Assembly: GCF_016195855.1 (NCBI RefSeq)
Contig: NZ_JACPYU010000025.1
Span: 119,431 to 183,430 of the forward strand
Origin: Aquabacterium sp.
Lineage (GTDB): Bacteria; Pseudomonadota; Gammaproteobacteria; Burkholderiales; Burkholderiaceae_C
Direction: 5' to 3'
Length of the DNA stretch: 64,000 nucleotides
Shown piece by piece: positions 29,637-37,946 of this stretch. The stretch's first letter is position 1. Every line of letters begins with the position of its first letter. The notes below the pieces were generated by a model. It was not told where the DNA came from, did no database searches, and saw only the letters and a list, made by a program, of their open reading frames with translations. The translations under genes were made by a program, and so were the position numbers.

Positions 29637-31400
29637 ATGAAAAAAACCGGCGCCGAACTCGTCCGCCACGCCCTGGAGCAGCTGGGCATCCGCCACACCT
29701 TCGGTATCCCCGGTGTACACAACACCGAGATCTACGACCAGCTCGCCAGCTCTTCGGTGGTCACACCCATCCGCGTCAACCACGAGGGTTGCGGCGCTTT
29801 CATGGCCGATGCGGTCAGCCGCACCAACGACTTCAACGGCGCCTTGCTGATCGTGCCCGCAGCCGGCACCGCCCTGGCCATGGCCGGCATCGGCGAAGCC
29901 TTTCTGGACGGCATCCCCCTGCTGGTGATCTCGGGCGGCACCCGCACCGACACGGGCTACAGCTACCAGCTCCATGAGCTGGACCAACTGGAACTGGTCA
30001 AGCCCTTCACCAAGGGCGCCTGGCGCATCACCGAGCACAAACAGATCGTGCCCACCTTCTACGAGGCCTGGCGGCTGGCCAACGCGGGCGAGCCAGGCCC
30101 TGTGTTCATCGAGATCCCGGTCAACGTACAGCTCTTCCCCGGCGAGGTGGACGAGTTGCCCACCTTCGTGCGCCCGGCCCCACCGCAGCCCATGCTCGAC
30201 GAAGGCACGCGCGCCACCGTGAAGCAAGCCGCGCAACTGTTGAAGCAAGCCCGCAAGCCCGGCCTGTTCCTGGGCTGGGGCGGCGTGCATGGCAGCGCCT
30301 TGACCCAGGAGCTGGCCGAGCTGCTGCAAGCCCCCGTCAGCACCACCTTGCAAGGCCTGAGCGCCTTCCCGGCCCAACACCCCCTGCATGCCGGCATGAG
30401 CATGGGCCCCGCGGCCGTGCCAGCCGCCGAAAACGCCTTTGCAGACTGCGATGTGCTGCTGGCCATCGGCACGCGCTTTGGCGAGATCGCCACCGGCAGC
30501 TACGGCATCAAGCCCACCTGGGACCTGATCCATGTCGACATCAACCCGGCCGTGTTCAACGCCAACTACGAAGCCAGGCTGTGCATCGAGGGTGATGCCG
30601 CTGCCGTGGTCCGCGGCCTGATCGACGAGCTCAAGTCCCTGCCCGGTGATGCCGCACAAACTCAGGCCCGCGGTCAAGCCGTGCGCCAGCAGATCGCCCG
30701 CGACAAGCAGGCCTACATCGCCGAATGGCAACGCCATGACAGCCAGGGCCGCGTCAACCCCCAACGCTTTTTCCAGGCCCTGCGCAGCAAGCTGCCCGAC
30801 GATGCCTACCTGGTCACCGACGATGGCAACCACACCTTCCTCGTGGCCGAGCTGTTCGAGACCCGCGGCAGCCGCCACCTCATCACCCCCACCGACTTCA
30901 ACTGCATGGGTTACTGCGTGCCCGCCGCCGTGGGCATCAAGCTAACCCACCCGGACCAGCAGGTCGTGGGCATCGTCGGTGATGGCGCCTTCCTGATGAC
31001 CGGGCTGGAGCTGCTCACCGCCACCGAGCACAAGCTGGGCGTGGTCTGCTATGTGTTCAACGATGGCGAGCTGTCGCAGATCTCCCAAGCCCAGAAGCTG
31101 CCCTTCAACCGCAAGGCCTGCACCGTGCTGCCCGAGGTGCGCTTCAAGGGCATCGCCGATGCGGTCGGGGCCCACTACCTGCGCATGGCCGGCGACAGCG
31201 ACATCGCCGCCGTCATCGGCCAGGCCCAGACCTTGTCCGCCCAGGGCCAGCCCGTGATCGTCGACGTCATGATCGACTACAGCAAGCAGACCCGCTTCAC
31301 CAAAGGCATCCTGCGCACCAACCTGATGCGCATGGACCTGGGCAACAAGCTGCGCATGATCGGGCGGGCCGCCTGGCGCCGCGTGGCCACGCCGCAGTAA
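29637..31400 (+). CDS. Thiamine-pyrophosphate enzyme, acetolactate-synthase-like
   Basis: The product is 587 aa from the ATG at 29637, which has GGAG 8 bp upstream; an earlier ATG at 29625 overlaps that ribosome site. Three domains of the ALS/benzoylformate-decarboxylase type: PYR (1-170) with the catalytic Glu in NHEGCGAFMADA, a central domain (about 190-330), and PP (about 365-540) with the TPP/Mg motif GDGAFLMTGLELLTATEH...FNDGELSQ. The exact reaction (2-keto acid decarboxylation or carboligation) cannot be told. It has only about the general fold in common with the second TPP enzyme at 34197. Confidence 0.85.
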   Translation: MKKTGAELVRHALEQLGIRHTFGIPGVHNTEIYDQLASSSVVTPIRVNHEGCGAFMADAVSRTNDFNGALLIVPAAGTALAMAGIGEAFLDGIPLLVISGGTRTDTGYSYQLHELDQLELVKPFTKGAWRITEHKQIVPTFYEAWRLANAGEPGPVFIEIPVNVQLFPGEVDELPTFVRPAPPQPMLDEGTRATVKQAAQLLKQARKPGLFLGWGGVHGSALTQELAELLQAPVSTTLQGLSAFPAQHPLHAGMSMGPAAVPAAENAFADCDVLLAIGTRFGEIATGSYGIKPTWDLIHVDINPAVFNANYEARLCIEGDAAAVVRGLIDELKSLPGDAAQTQARGQAVRQQIARDKQAYIAEWQRHDSQGRVNPQRFFQALRSKLPDDAYLVTDDGNHTFLVAELFETRGSRHLITPTDFNCMGYCVPAAVGIKLTHPDQQVVGIVGDGAFLMTGLELLTATEHKLGVVCYVFNDGELSQISQAQKLPFNRKACTVLPEVRFKGIADAVGAHYLRMAGDSDIAAVIGQAQTLSAQGQPVIVDVMIDYSKQTRFTKGILRTNLMRMDLGNKLRMIGRAAWRRVATPQ

Positions 31401-31447
31401 GGCCAGGCCAGGCGGGCGCTTCAGTCTGCAGCCAAACGGCCGACAAA

Positions 31448-31479
31448 CACCTCCAGAGCAATTCATTTTACTGGAGGTG
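31448..31479 (+). promoter_or_regulatory. Hairpin that would mask the ribosome binding site of the KAS III-like gene
   Basis: CACCTCCAG (31448-31456) and CTGGAGGTG (31471-31479) are a perfect 9-bp inverted repeat with a 14-nt AT-rich loop. The right arm contains GGAGG, the Shine-Dalgarno sequence placed 6 bp before the ATG at 31484. In the mRNA the hairpin would hide it, which suggests translational control by temperature, a protein or an RNA. Confidence 0.5.
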
Positions 31480-31483
31480 GCCC

Positions 31484-32464
31484 ATGGGCTCAGATCAACA
31501 CGTCGCCATCCTGGGGCAAGGCTATGCCGTGCCAGACATCATCCGGGGTAACGACGCGCCCATCTTCGACTGGCTCAAGCAGCACTCGCCCTCTGGCTCC
31601 GACCTGTTCAATGGCCTGAAGTACCGGCGCGTGCTGCCCACGGCCGACGGCGTCATCGACATCATGACCACGGCATGCGAGCACGCGCTGCACCAGGCCC
31701 GCCTCAAGCCCGAGCACGTGGACATGATCATCGGCGCTGGCTCGGTCAGCAGCTATGTGGCGCCCAATGACCTGGCCGTGGTGCACCACAAGCTGGGCCT
31801 GCCGGCCTCATGCCGCATCCTGCCCATCAACAGCGACTACTCCACCTTCCAGGATGGCTTGCGCCTGGCCACCGACCTGGTGCGCTGCGGCACCGCCAGG
31901 CATGTGCTGGTGGCCTGTGGCAACAACTGGACCCACTTCGTGGACTACCACGAGCCCGTGTCCCTGGCCGCATCTGACGGTGCAGGCGCGGCCCTGGTAG
32001 GGCGCACGCACGACACCCAACACTTCCGCCTGATCGACTGGGACAACGACACGCAAAGCCACTGGTACGGCGCCTTCCGCATGGCGCCCCGCCCCGTCAC
32101 GCCGGACACCTTCACCAAGCCCTTGATGAAGCTGGACGACAAGACGGGCCAGGAAGCGTTCAAGGCATTTGGCCTCAAAGCCCCGGGCCCGCTGGTTCAT
32201 CGTCTGCTGTCACGCCATGGCCTGACCGGCCAGGACATCACCTTGATCACCCACCAGACCTCCAAGATGGTCCAGGACGCCTGGAACGAGGCCATCCAGC
32301 CCAGGCACTACATCAGCACGCTGGAGGAGTTCGGCGACATGGTGTCTTCATCCGTCCCCGTCAACCTGGCCAAGTGCCATGCCGAGATCCACACCAGGCA
32401 CCTTGTCCTGCTGGGCATCGGCATGGAAATGCACGCGACGGCCTTACTGCTTGAGCGTGGCTGA
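31484..32464 (+). CDS. KAS III (FabH)-like protein lacking the catalytic Cys
   Basis: The product is 326 aa with a thiolase-type fold: IIGAGSVSSYVAPNDLAVVHHKLGL, ASDGAGAALVG and HQTSK align with FabH. At the nucleophile position, where FabH has AACAGF, this protein has SDYSTF (Tyr119). His257 is kept (HQTSK), but the third residue is Asp285 in GDMVSSSVP instead of Asn in GNTSAASVP. It thus lacks the Cys needed for normal condensation. It could be a non-condensing partner, an acyl or ester-forming enzyme, or a heteromer subunit as known for some KAS III relatives. The 3' end overlaps the convergent amine oxidase gene by 21 bp. Confidence 0.75.
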   Translation: MGSDQHVAILGQGYAVPDIIRGNDAPIFDWLKQHSPSGSDLFNGLKYRRVLPTADGVIDIMTTACEHALHQARLKPEHVDMIIGAGSVSSYVAPNDLAVVHHKLGLPASCRILPINSDYSTFQDGLRLATDLVRCGTARHVLVACGNNWTHFVDYHEPVSLAASDGAGAALVGRTHDTQHFRLIDWDNDTQSHWYGAFRMAPRPVTPDTFTKPLMKLDDKTGQEAFKAFGLKAPGPLVHRLLSRHGLTGQDITLITHQTSKMVQDAWNEAIQPRHYISTLEEFGDMVSSSVPVNLAKCHAEIHTRHLVLLGIGMEMHATALLLERG

Positions 32465-34027
32465 ATAAGGTGGCGGCTGCAGGCCCAGGTGGTTCTGCAG
32501 CATGTCCTCGGCCGTGGCAAGGGCGCCTTCCACCCAGCCCTGGGCGTGGGAATAGGCCTCGCCACAGATGAACACCGGCTTGCCCTTTTTAGGCTGCACG
32601 ATGCGCTTGCCCACATCCTGGCTGTCCACATACTGCGGCCAGAAATTGGCGCCACCACCAAACGGGTCATCGCCCCAATCACGGTAAGCCGCGGCATAGG
32701 GCCGGCGCTCGGGCGTGTCTTCCAGGCCGTGCATCTCCAGCAACTGGCGATGCGCCTCTTGCACCATCAGCCTGGGTGCGGGGTTCTCTTTCCACTCCAC
32801 AGACGGGTTGTTGCTGTCCGTGCCATCCTCATTGGGGAAGTGATGGGGGTCATTGCGCAAGCCCGCCCAGTACTCCAGGTCCAGCCCATCGTTGTAGATC
32901 AGGATGGCGCCAGCCTTGGTGTCATCGCCCACAGGCCAGTAGTAGCACTGGCGGATCGGCAGGTCGGTCACCGATTGCCCCTGCGTGATGCCCAGTGCCT
33001 CCCACCAGCGCGTGCGGTAACACAGCGCCAGCTTGAACAGCGGGATCGGCGCCACCGACTCGATCAGCTTGTGCACCTCGTGCTGCTCGCGCCCCAACAC
33101 CGAACCCGTTTGCTCGATCAGCTCCAGCGAGCGGCGCGGCATGGCCAGGATCAGCTTGCGCGCACGCACCACCTTGTGATGGCCTGCATGCTCGATGTGC
33201 AGCTCGACGCCTTCACTGCCATCGTCCAGCTTGACCGTGTCGAAGCGCACCAGGCGGTGCTCGAAGTGCACCTTGCCCCCCACCGACTCGAAGCGCTGGT
33301 GCAAGGTCTTGGGCAGCATCTCGTAGCCGTCCTTCAGGCGCTTGTATTCGATGCTCGCGCCATAGTCGCCCAGGTTCCAGGGGAAACCATCGGCGGCATT
33401 CCAGGTGAAGAAGATGCTGTCGTAGCCGCTGGTGTCTTCGGCAAACTGGAAGGACTCGTGGCTGACCGAGCGGCTGTAGATGTAGCGCATGGTCAGGTCG
33501 ATCACGCGGTGGCCTTCATAACGACCGGTCTGGGCCACCTGGTCCCAATCCACCGTCTTGAGGTCCACATGCTTTTTGTGCAACACCTCTTGCAGGTAGC
33601 GCTCGGCTGCCAGGGCCGTGAAGCCCTTCTTGAAGCCCTCGTAGTCCGATTTCGGGATGTCATAAGGCACCTTGGCCGGGTCGGACAGGTCCTTGGTGCG
33701 CAGATGGCGCCCGCGCAGGTAGGCCATGTTCTGGTCCTGCGCCACCACAAAGGGCTCGGTGGCCAGTTGCAGGTAAGACACCAGCGCGGCGACCTGGGTC
33801 TGCCCCGTCGTGAAACGCATGCCGCCCAGCTCAACCCGGCCCTCGGGCATGCCCGGAGGCTGCGCCGACATCAGGCGCCCACCCACGCGGTGGCTGAGTT
33901 CAAACGCCTCGACGCGCGCACCCTTGCCTTGTGGGCTGGTCAACCACCGCCATCCGCTGTAGAGACCTGACACGCCTGCGCCAACGATGGCGATATCAAG
34001 AACGGGGCTCAAAGTATCTGTTTTCAC
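32444..34027 (-). CDS. Flavin amine oxidase family protein
   Basis: The product is 527 aa. N-terminal FAD fold IAIVGAGVSGLYSGWRW (residues 13-29), then ELSHRVGGRLMS and ELGGMRF, the GGR and second FAD contacts typical of flavin-containing amine oxidases and L-amino-acid oxidases. The C-terminal VFICGEAYSHAQGWVEGALATAEDML matches the family's last FAD-binding helix. There is no signal peptide, so it is likely cytosolic. Substrate unknown. It diverges from the second TPP enzyme, with 169 bp containing direct and inverted repeats between them. Confidence 0.85.
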   Translation of the reverse strand: MKTDTLSPVLDIAIVGAGVSGLYSGWRWLTSPQGKGARVEAFELSHRVGGRLMSAQPPGMPEGRVELGGMRFTTGQTQVAALVSYLQLATEPFVVAQDQNMAYLRGRHLRTKDLSDPAKVPYDIPKSDYEGFKKGFTALAAERYLQEVLHKKHVDLKTVDWDQVAQTGRYEGHRVIDLTMRYIYSRSVSHESFQFAEDTSGYDSIFFTWNAADGFPWNLGDYGASIEYKRLKDGYEMLPKTLHQRFESVGGKVHFEHRLVRFDTVKLDDGSEGVELHIEHAGHHKVVRARKLILAMPRRSLELIEQTGSVLGREQHEVHKLIESVAPIPLFKLALCYRTRWWEALGITQGQSVTDLPIRQCYYWPVGDDTKAGAILIYNDGLDLEYWAGLRNDPHHFPNEDGTDSNNPSVEWKENPAPRLMVQEAHRQLLEMHGLEDTPERRPYAAAYRDWGDDPFGGGANFWPQYVDSQDVGKRIVQPKKGKPVFICGEAYSHAQGWVEGALATAEDMLQNHLGLQPPPYSATLKQ

Positions 34028-34067
34028 GATTTAACCCTGTGGTTGTGGAGGGCACATTTTTGACACT

Positions 34068-34103
34068 CATGGTCTGACTCAATCTGACGATGTACAGACC
34101 ATG
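34068..34103. promoter_or_regulatory. Inverted repeat in the amine oxidase / TPP enzyme divergent region
   Basis: CATGGTCTG (34068-34076) and CAGACCATG (34095-34103) form a perfect 9-bp inverted repeat with an 18-bp spacer, 41 bp from the amine oxidase start. This could be an operator for the divergent pair. No regulator gene is adjacent. Confidence 0.4.
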
Positions 34104-34110
34104 TCTGGCC

Positions 34111-34152
34111 TATTTGATCGACGTTATTTGATCGGCCCTATTTGATTGGCCC
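34111..34152. repeat. Three 14-bp direct repeats upstream of the second TPP enzyme
   Basis: TATTTGATCG occurs at 34111, 34125 and 34139 (the last copy has one change, TATTTGATTG), each followed by a 4-bp spacer, giving an exact 14-bp period. The copies lie 49-86 bp before the ATG at 34197. Phased AT-rich repeats in GC-rich DNA suggest protein binding; slippage duplication is the alternative. Confidence 0.6.
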
Positions 34153-34196
34153 TATCCCAGCGGCCATCCAAACCTTCACTCAGGAAGCCATTGACC

Positions 34197-36071
34197 ATGT
34201 CATCTCCCGTCTCCGCCGCTGTGCCCTCTCCTGTGCCCGCCCCCTGCGGCACCGTCGCCCAATTGCTCCTGGACTATCTGCGCGCAGAAGGGGTCGACAA
34301 GGTATTTGGTATTCCGGGCGGCGCGGCCGTCTGGTTGATGAATGAACTAAAGAAGAAATCACATCAAATCGAATATGTGATTTGTAGGCACGAAACTGGT
34401 GCGGCCTATATTGCAGACGGGTATGCCCGCGTCAAAGGCGGCCTGGGCGTGGTGCTGACCACATCGGGCCCCGGTGCCACCAATGCCCTGACCGGCGCCA
34501 TGAACGCGCAGGCCAGCAACTCGCCTGTGCTCGTCATCACCGGCGAAGTGCCCGAAGCCTATTACGGCAAGGGCTACCTGCAAGAAGGCACGGACGCCAA
34601 GCTGGACGTGCACAACATCTTCCAGAACGCGCTGGCCTCCAGCGCCATCATCTCCAGCCCTGCCAACTTCCAGACCCTGTTTCAGCAGGCGCTGCGCAAT
34701 GCCCTGTCGCTGCCCAAGCAGGCCGTGCACATCAGCCTGCCCAACGACATCGCCGGCGAATGCGTGCCCAGCTACCCCGCCTCGGTCCGGCCCTCGACCT
34801 ACCGCCCTGGCACCGCCTGCACCGATTCCCAAGCCGTGGGTGACACCCTGCATGACCTCGTGCACGCCAAGCGCCCGCTGATCTTCCTGGGCAACGGCAG
34901 CCGCGACGCCCTGGCCTGCCCTGAGCGCCTGAAAGCCTTCACCGCATTCGTCGACCGCTTCGGCATCGCCGTGATGACCACGCCCGACGCCAAGGGCATC
35001 TTCCCTGAAGGCCATGCGCTCTCGCTGCGCAACTACGGCATCTGCGGCAGTGCCTGGCCCAGCCTCTACATGCACCCCGCCAACAAGGCCGACCAGTTCG
35101 ACACCCTGCTGGTGCTGGGCTCCAGCCTGGGCGAGCTGTCCACCTCGGTCACGGCGTCTGCGCTCTACAGCCCTGCGCTGGAGCCCACCGAGCACTTCAT
35201 CCAGGTCGACCTCAGCGCCGCCGTGATCGGCCGGGACTTCCCCATCACCCGCGGCATCGTGGCCGAGATCGGCACCACACTCGATGTGATGTGCGAGAAG
35301 GCCCACCACCTGCAGCCTGATCAGGCCAAGGTCGATGCGCGCAAGGCACTGATCCAGCAGATCAAACTGAGCCGCACGCCCTGGTCCGACCCTGCCGGCC
35401 GTGACAGCGAGGCCGCGCCCGTTCATCCGGCCGCCATGATGCGGGTCATCGACGAGCTGGTGCACAAGGGCCACATCTTCATCGACGCGGGCAACTGCGT
35501 GGGCTGGTCACTCAACAACCTGGTCATCAACCCGCCCGTTCGTTATCACAGCGCCTTGTCCATGGGCCCCATGGGCTTCGCGGTGGGCGCGGTGGTGGGT
35601 GGCAAGATGGCCGCCCCGGATCTACCTTGCCTGGCCGTGGTCGGTGATGGCGCTTTCATGATGCACGGTGCCGAGATCTCCACAGCGGCCCAGCACCGCG
35701 TGGGCGCCATCTGGATCGTGCTGGACGACAACGACCTGGCCATGGTCAGCCAGGGCATGGCGCAACTGCTGCCCCCGGCCGCTCAATGGGATGACTACTA
35801 CCAGCTCGGCCGCCCGGACCTGGCGCTGTTTGCGCAAGGCCTGGGCGCGCACGCCGTGACGGTGACGCCCGAGCAAGGCACACAAGCCTTCCGCGATGCG
35901 CTCCAGCATGCGCTGGAGGATGCGGACAAGCACCGCCGCCCGCAGGTCATCGCCGTGCGCATCAACACCCAGGTGGCCCCGCCCTACGGCTGGCCTACCT
36001 TGACCCCGGCCCAATGCTGTGGCGGCGCAAGCGCAGGCACAAGCACAGGTTCAGGCAGCGGCAAGCCTTGA
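34197..36071 (+). CDS. Second thiamine-pyrophosphate enzyme, acetolactate-synthase-like
   Basis: The product is 624 aa. The start at 34197 has AGGAAG upstream; the open frame extends 17 codons further but through the repeat region. PYR domain with catalytic Glu in CRHETGAAYIADGYAR (about 73), SGPGATNALTG, a central domain, and a PP domain with GDGAFMMHGAEISTAAQH...LDDNDLAMV. Longer than most ALS proteins (near 570 aa) owing to an insert around 420 and a Gly/Ser/Thr-rich C-terminal tail. The codons for residues about 45-80 are AT-rich compared with the rest of the gene. The reaction is unknown. Confidence 0.85.
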   Translation: MSSPVSAAVPSPVPAPCGTVAQLLLDYLRAEGVDKVFGIPGGAAVWLMNELKKKSHQIEYVICRHETGAAYIADGYARVKGGLGVVLTTSGPGATNALTGAMNAQASNSPVLVITGEVPEAYYGKGYLQEGTDAKLDVHNIFQNALASSAIISSPANFQTLFQQALRNALSLPKQAVHISLPNDIAGECVPSYPASVRPSTYRPGTACTDSQAVGDTLHDLVHAKRPLIFLGNGSRDALACPERLKAFTAFVDRFGIAVMTTPDAKGIFPEGHALSLRNYGICGSAWPSLYMHPANKADQFDTLLVLGSSLGELSTSVTASALYSPALEPTEHFIQVDLSAAVIGRDFPITRGIVAEIGTTLDVMCEKAHHLQPDQAKVDARKALIQQIKLSRTPWSDPAGRDSEAAPVHPAAMMRVIDELVHKGHIFIDAGNCVGWSLNNLVINPPVRYHSALSMGPMGFAVGAVVGGKMAAPDLPCLAVVGDGAFMMHGAEISTAAQHRVGAIWIVLDDNDLAMVSQGMAQLLPPAAQWDDYYQLGRPDLALFAQGLGAHAVTVTPEQGTQAFRDALQHALEDADKHRRPQVIAVRINTQVAPPYGWPTLTPAQCCGGASAGTSTGSGSGKP

Positions 36072-36079
36072 GCCTGGCC

Positions 36080-36820
36080 TCAGCGGTTGCGCTGCTTGAG
36101 GAAGGTCAGCTGGAAAGGCACCCGCAGGTCCGTGCGTTCGATGGTCATGGGGAAGGGTTCCACAGGCGCCACCAGGCTGAACGCCGTCTGGCTGACCATC
36201 CGCGCCTCGATGGCACCCTTGATGCGCGGCCTCAGCGCGAAGGTCGCGTCAATCGGGATGTTGATCACGGGGGGCAGCTCACCGCTGACCTCCAGGTCGA
36301 GGTTGACTGGCAGGTCGGCCTTGATCGGCACCGTCATGTGCAAAGGCATGTCCAGGGTGATCGGCAAGGTCACCGGGATGCTCGGCAACCACGACCACAA
36401 GGACACCTTCATGCTCAGCGTCGTCTTGACCGGCACCACCTGGTCCACCGCGACGCTGGTGTCCACTGGTAGCATGGTCTGCATCTGCACGTGCGCCTGC
36501 AGGTGATCGGATATCTGCGCGGGAATGACCTGTTTGATGGGCATGCGCACCAGGGGCCTCATGTCCAGCCGCGTGCGCAAGGGCGACGTCACCTCGGCCA
36601 CCGACACCATGCCAGCCGGCAAGCGCAGCCGCACCGACTGGTTGTACATGGTCATCCGCGCTTCCCAGAACGCATAGAAATACCAGACGGCCAGCGCCGT
36701 CAGCATCAGCCAGACAAGCAGGACGGTGCTGCCCACCACGAGCAGGGCCACCGGCCTGACGGGCCGATTCCAGCCCCGGGCGGTGATCAATGTGGAGGGA
36801 TCTGCGGAAGCGGCCACCAT
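36080..36820 (-). CDS. Membrane-anchored V/I-P-I repeat protein B (unknown function)
   Basis: The product is 246 aa. One hydrophobic span (about residues 24-48, ALLVVGSTVLLVWLMLTALA) precedes a long region of short strand-like units, each ending in a Pro followed by a hydrophobic residue (MPIKQVIP, LPVDTSVAVDQVVPVKT, IPVTLPITLDMPL, VPIKADLPVNL, INIPIDATF). The C-terminal RTDLRVPFQLTF resembles the end of the neighbour upstream (LLDLTVPFESV). The layout predicts a single-span inner-membrane anchor with a periplasmic repetitive beta domain. I do not recognise a family. It follows its paralogue by 16 bp and converges on the TPP gene. Confidence 0.75.
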   Translation of the reverse strand: MVAASADPSTLITARGWNRPVRPVALLVVGSTVLLVWLMLTALAVWYFYAFWEARMTMYNQSVRLRLPAGMVSVAEVTSPLRTRLDMRPLVRMPIKQVIPAQISDHLQAHVQMQTMLPVDTSVAVDQVVPVKTTLSMKVSLWSWLPSIPVTLPITLDMPLHMTVPIKADLPVNLDLEVSGELPPVINIPIDATFALRPRIKGAIEARMVSQTAFSLVAPVEPFPMTIERTDLRVPFQLTFLKQRNR

Positions 36821-36836
36821 GGGATGCTGCTGGTAC

Positions 36837-37625
36837 TCAATGCGCGGCGACCGCCCGGGCGCGCGGCGCCAGGGTCACCGATTCAAAGGGCACGGTCAGG
36901 TCCAGCAACTCCAGGCCGGCACGCACCCGCTGCTGCGGGAAGGTCAGGTTGGCACTGACCGGTGAGGTCAACGGCAAGGACAAGGACTCGTGTACCGGGA
37001 TCTTGGCCTCGATCACGGTGTCAATGGTGGTGCGCAAAGGCTCGGTGAGGCGCACCGTGGCCGGCGCCACGATGGCCACAGGCAGGTTCTTGCGTACCGG
37101 GATGACCAGGTCCACCGGCACATCGACCTTGACGGGGATTCGCCCCTGGATGGGCACGGTCAGCGGGATGCCCAGGATGCGGGTCTTGACCTGGGTGTCC
37201 AGCTCCACGATCTGGTCCACCTTGACCACATGCTTGATCGGCACATCGATGCTGATCGGCACCATCGTGTCGATGCTGACATTGATGGGAATGGCCTCCT
37301 TGAGCGGGATGGACAGGTCCTGGTGAATGGGCACACGCACCGGCAAGACCTGGTCCACCTGGATGCGCACCTGCTGATTGACCGACGCCTTGACCGCCAG
37401 CTCCTTGGGCAAGACGATGTCGGCCTGCTGCTCCTTGAGCACCACCTGGGCCGCCATGTTCTGCCAGATCCACCAGGTCACGAACACCGCGCCGATGCCC
37501 ATCAGGATCAGCAGCAGCACCGAGGTAACGATGAGGTGCTTCCACGTCACCGTTCTGCCATACACAGCCAGCATGGGGCCGGAGGCGGGCGCGTCAACAA
37601 GAGAGTCAGGGGTGGCTTGGTTCAC
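36837..37625 (-). CDS. Membrane-anchored V/I-P-I repeat protein A (unknown function)
   Basis: The product is 262 aa. A short cytoplasmic N terminus is followed by one hydrophobic span (about 30-52, LIVTSVLLLILMGIGAVF) and about 190 residues of repeating units of 11-14 residues with V/I-P-V/I at their ends (LPVRVPIHQDLSIPLKEAIPINVSI and so on), then VTFPQQ-like and LTVPFESV closing strands. No Cys in the repeat region and few aromatics. It is clearly related to the next gene in layout and motif, so the two probably work as a pair. It lies near the T6SS genes but is separated by other reading frames, so a link is open. Confidence 0.75.
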   Translation of the reverse strand: MNQATPDSLVDAPASGPMLAVYGRTVTWKHLIVTSVLLLILMGIGAVFVTWWIWQNMAAQVVLKEQQADIVLPKELAVKASVNQQVRIQVDQVLPVRVPIHQDLSIPLKEAIPINVSIDTMVPISIDVPIKHVVKVDQIVELDTQVKTRILGIPLTVPIQGRIPVKVDVPVDLVIPVRKNLPVAIVAPATVRLTEPLRTTIDTVIEAKIPVHESLSLPLTSPVSANLTFPQQRVRAGLELLDLTVPFESVTLAPRARAVAAH

Positions 37626-37708
37626 CCGGGCACTATGCCACGGCCGGCCTGGCTAAAATCTAGGGTTTGCAAGACGCCACGAGCCTCGCACGCCCCGCCC
37701 TGCCCCAG

Positions 37709-37918
37709 ATGGACTTCCCCTTGACCGACCTCAACGCCGTGCGCGCCATGTTCGACACATTGCAAGCCCGCGCCAGCAACCAAGGGGTGACCTTGCGACA
37801 ACCGCCCCCCGAACCCACCAGTTGCTGTGGACGCGGCTGCAACGGCTGCGTCTGGGAAGGCTTTTACGCCGCGGCCCAGTACTGGCGCGACGAAGCCCTC
37901 TTGATCCTGTCGGATTGA
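37709..37918 (+). CDS. Oxidoreductase-like domain (OXLD1-type) small protein
   Basis: The product is 69 aa. It contains PPPEPTSCCGRGCNGCVW (four closely spaced Cys) followed by GFYAAAQYWRDEA, the signature of the oxidoreductase-like N-terminal family also found in mitochondrial OXLD1. Function is unknown; the Cys set suggests metal or Fe-S binding. The ATG at 37709 has no clear ribosome site; a TTG at 37667 is also in frame, and a TAAAAT -10-like element lies at about 37654. Confidence 0.7.
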   Translation: MDFPLTDLNAVRAMFDTLQARASNQGVTLRQPPPEPTSCCGRGCNGCVWEGFYAAAQYWRDEALLILSD

Positions 37919-37946
37919 CAGGGTGCCCACGGCGGGGCCGAAGAGC

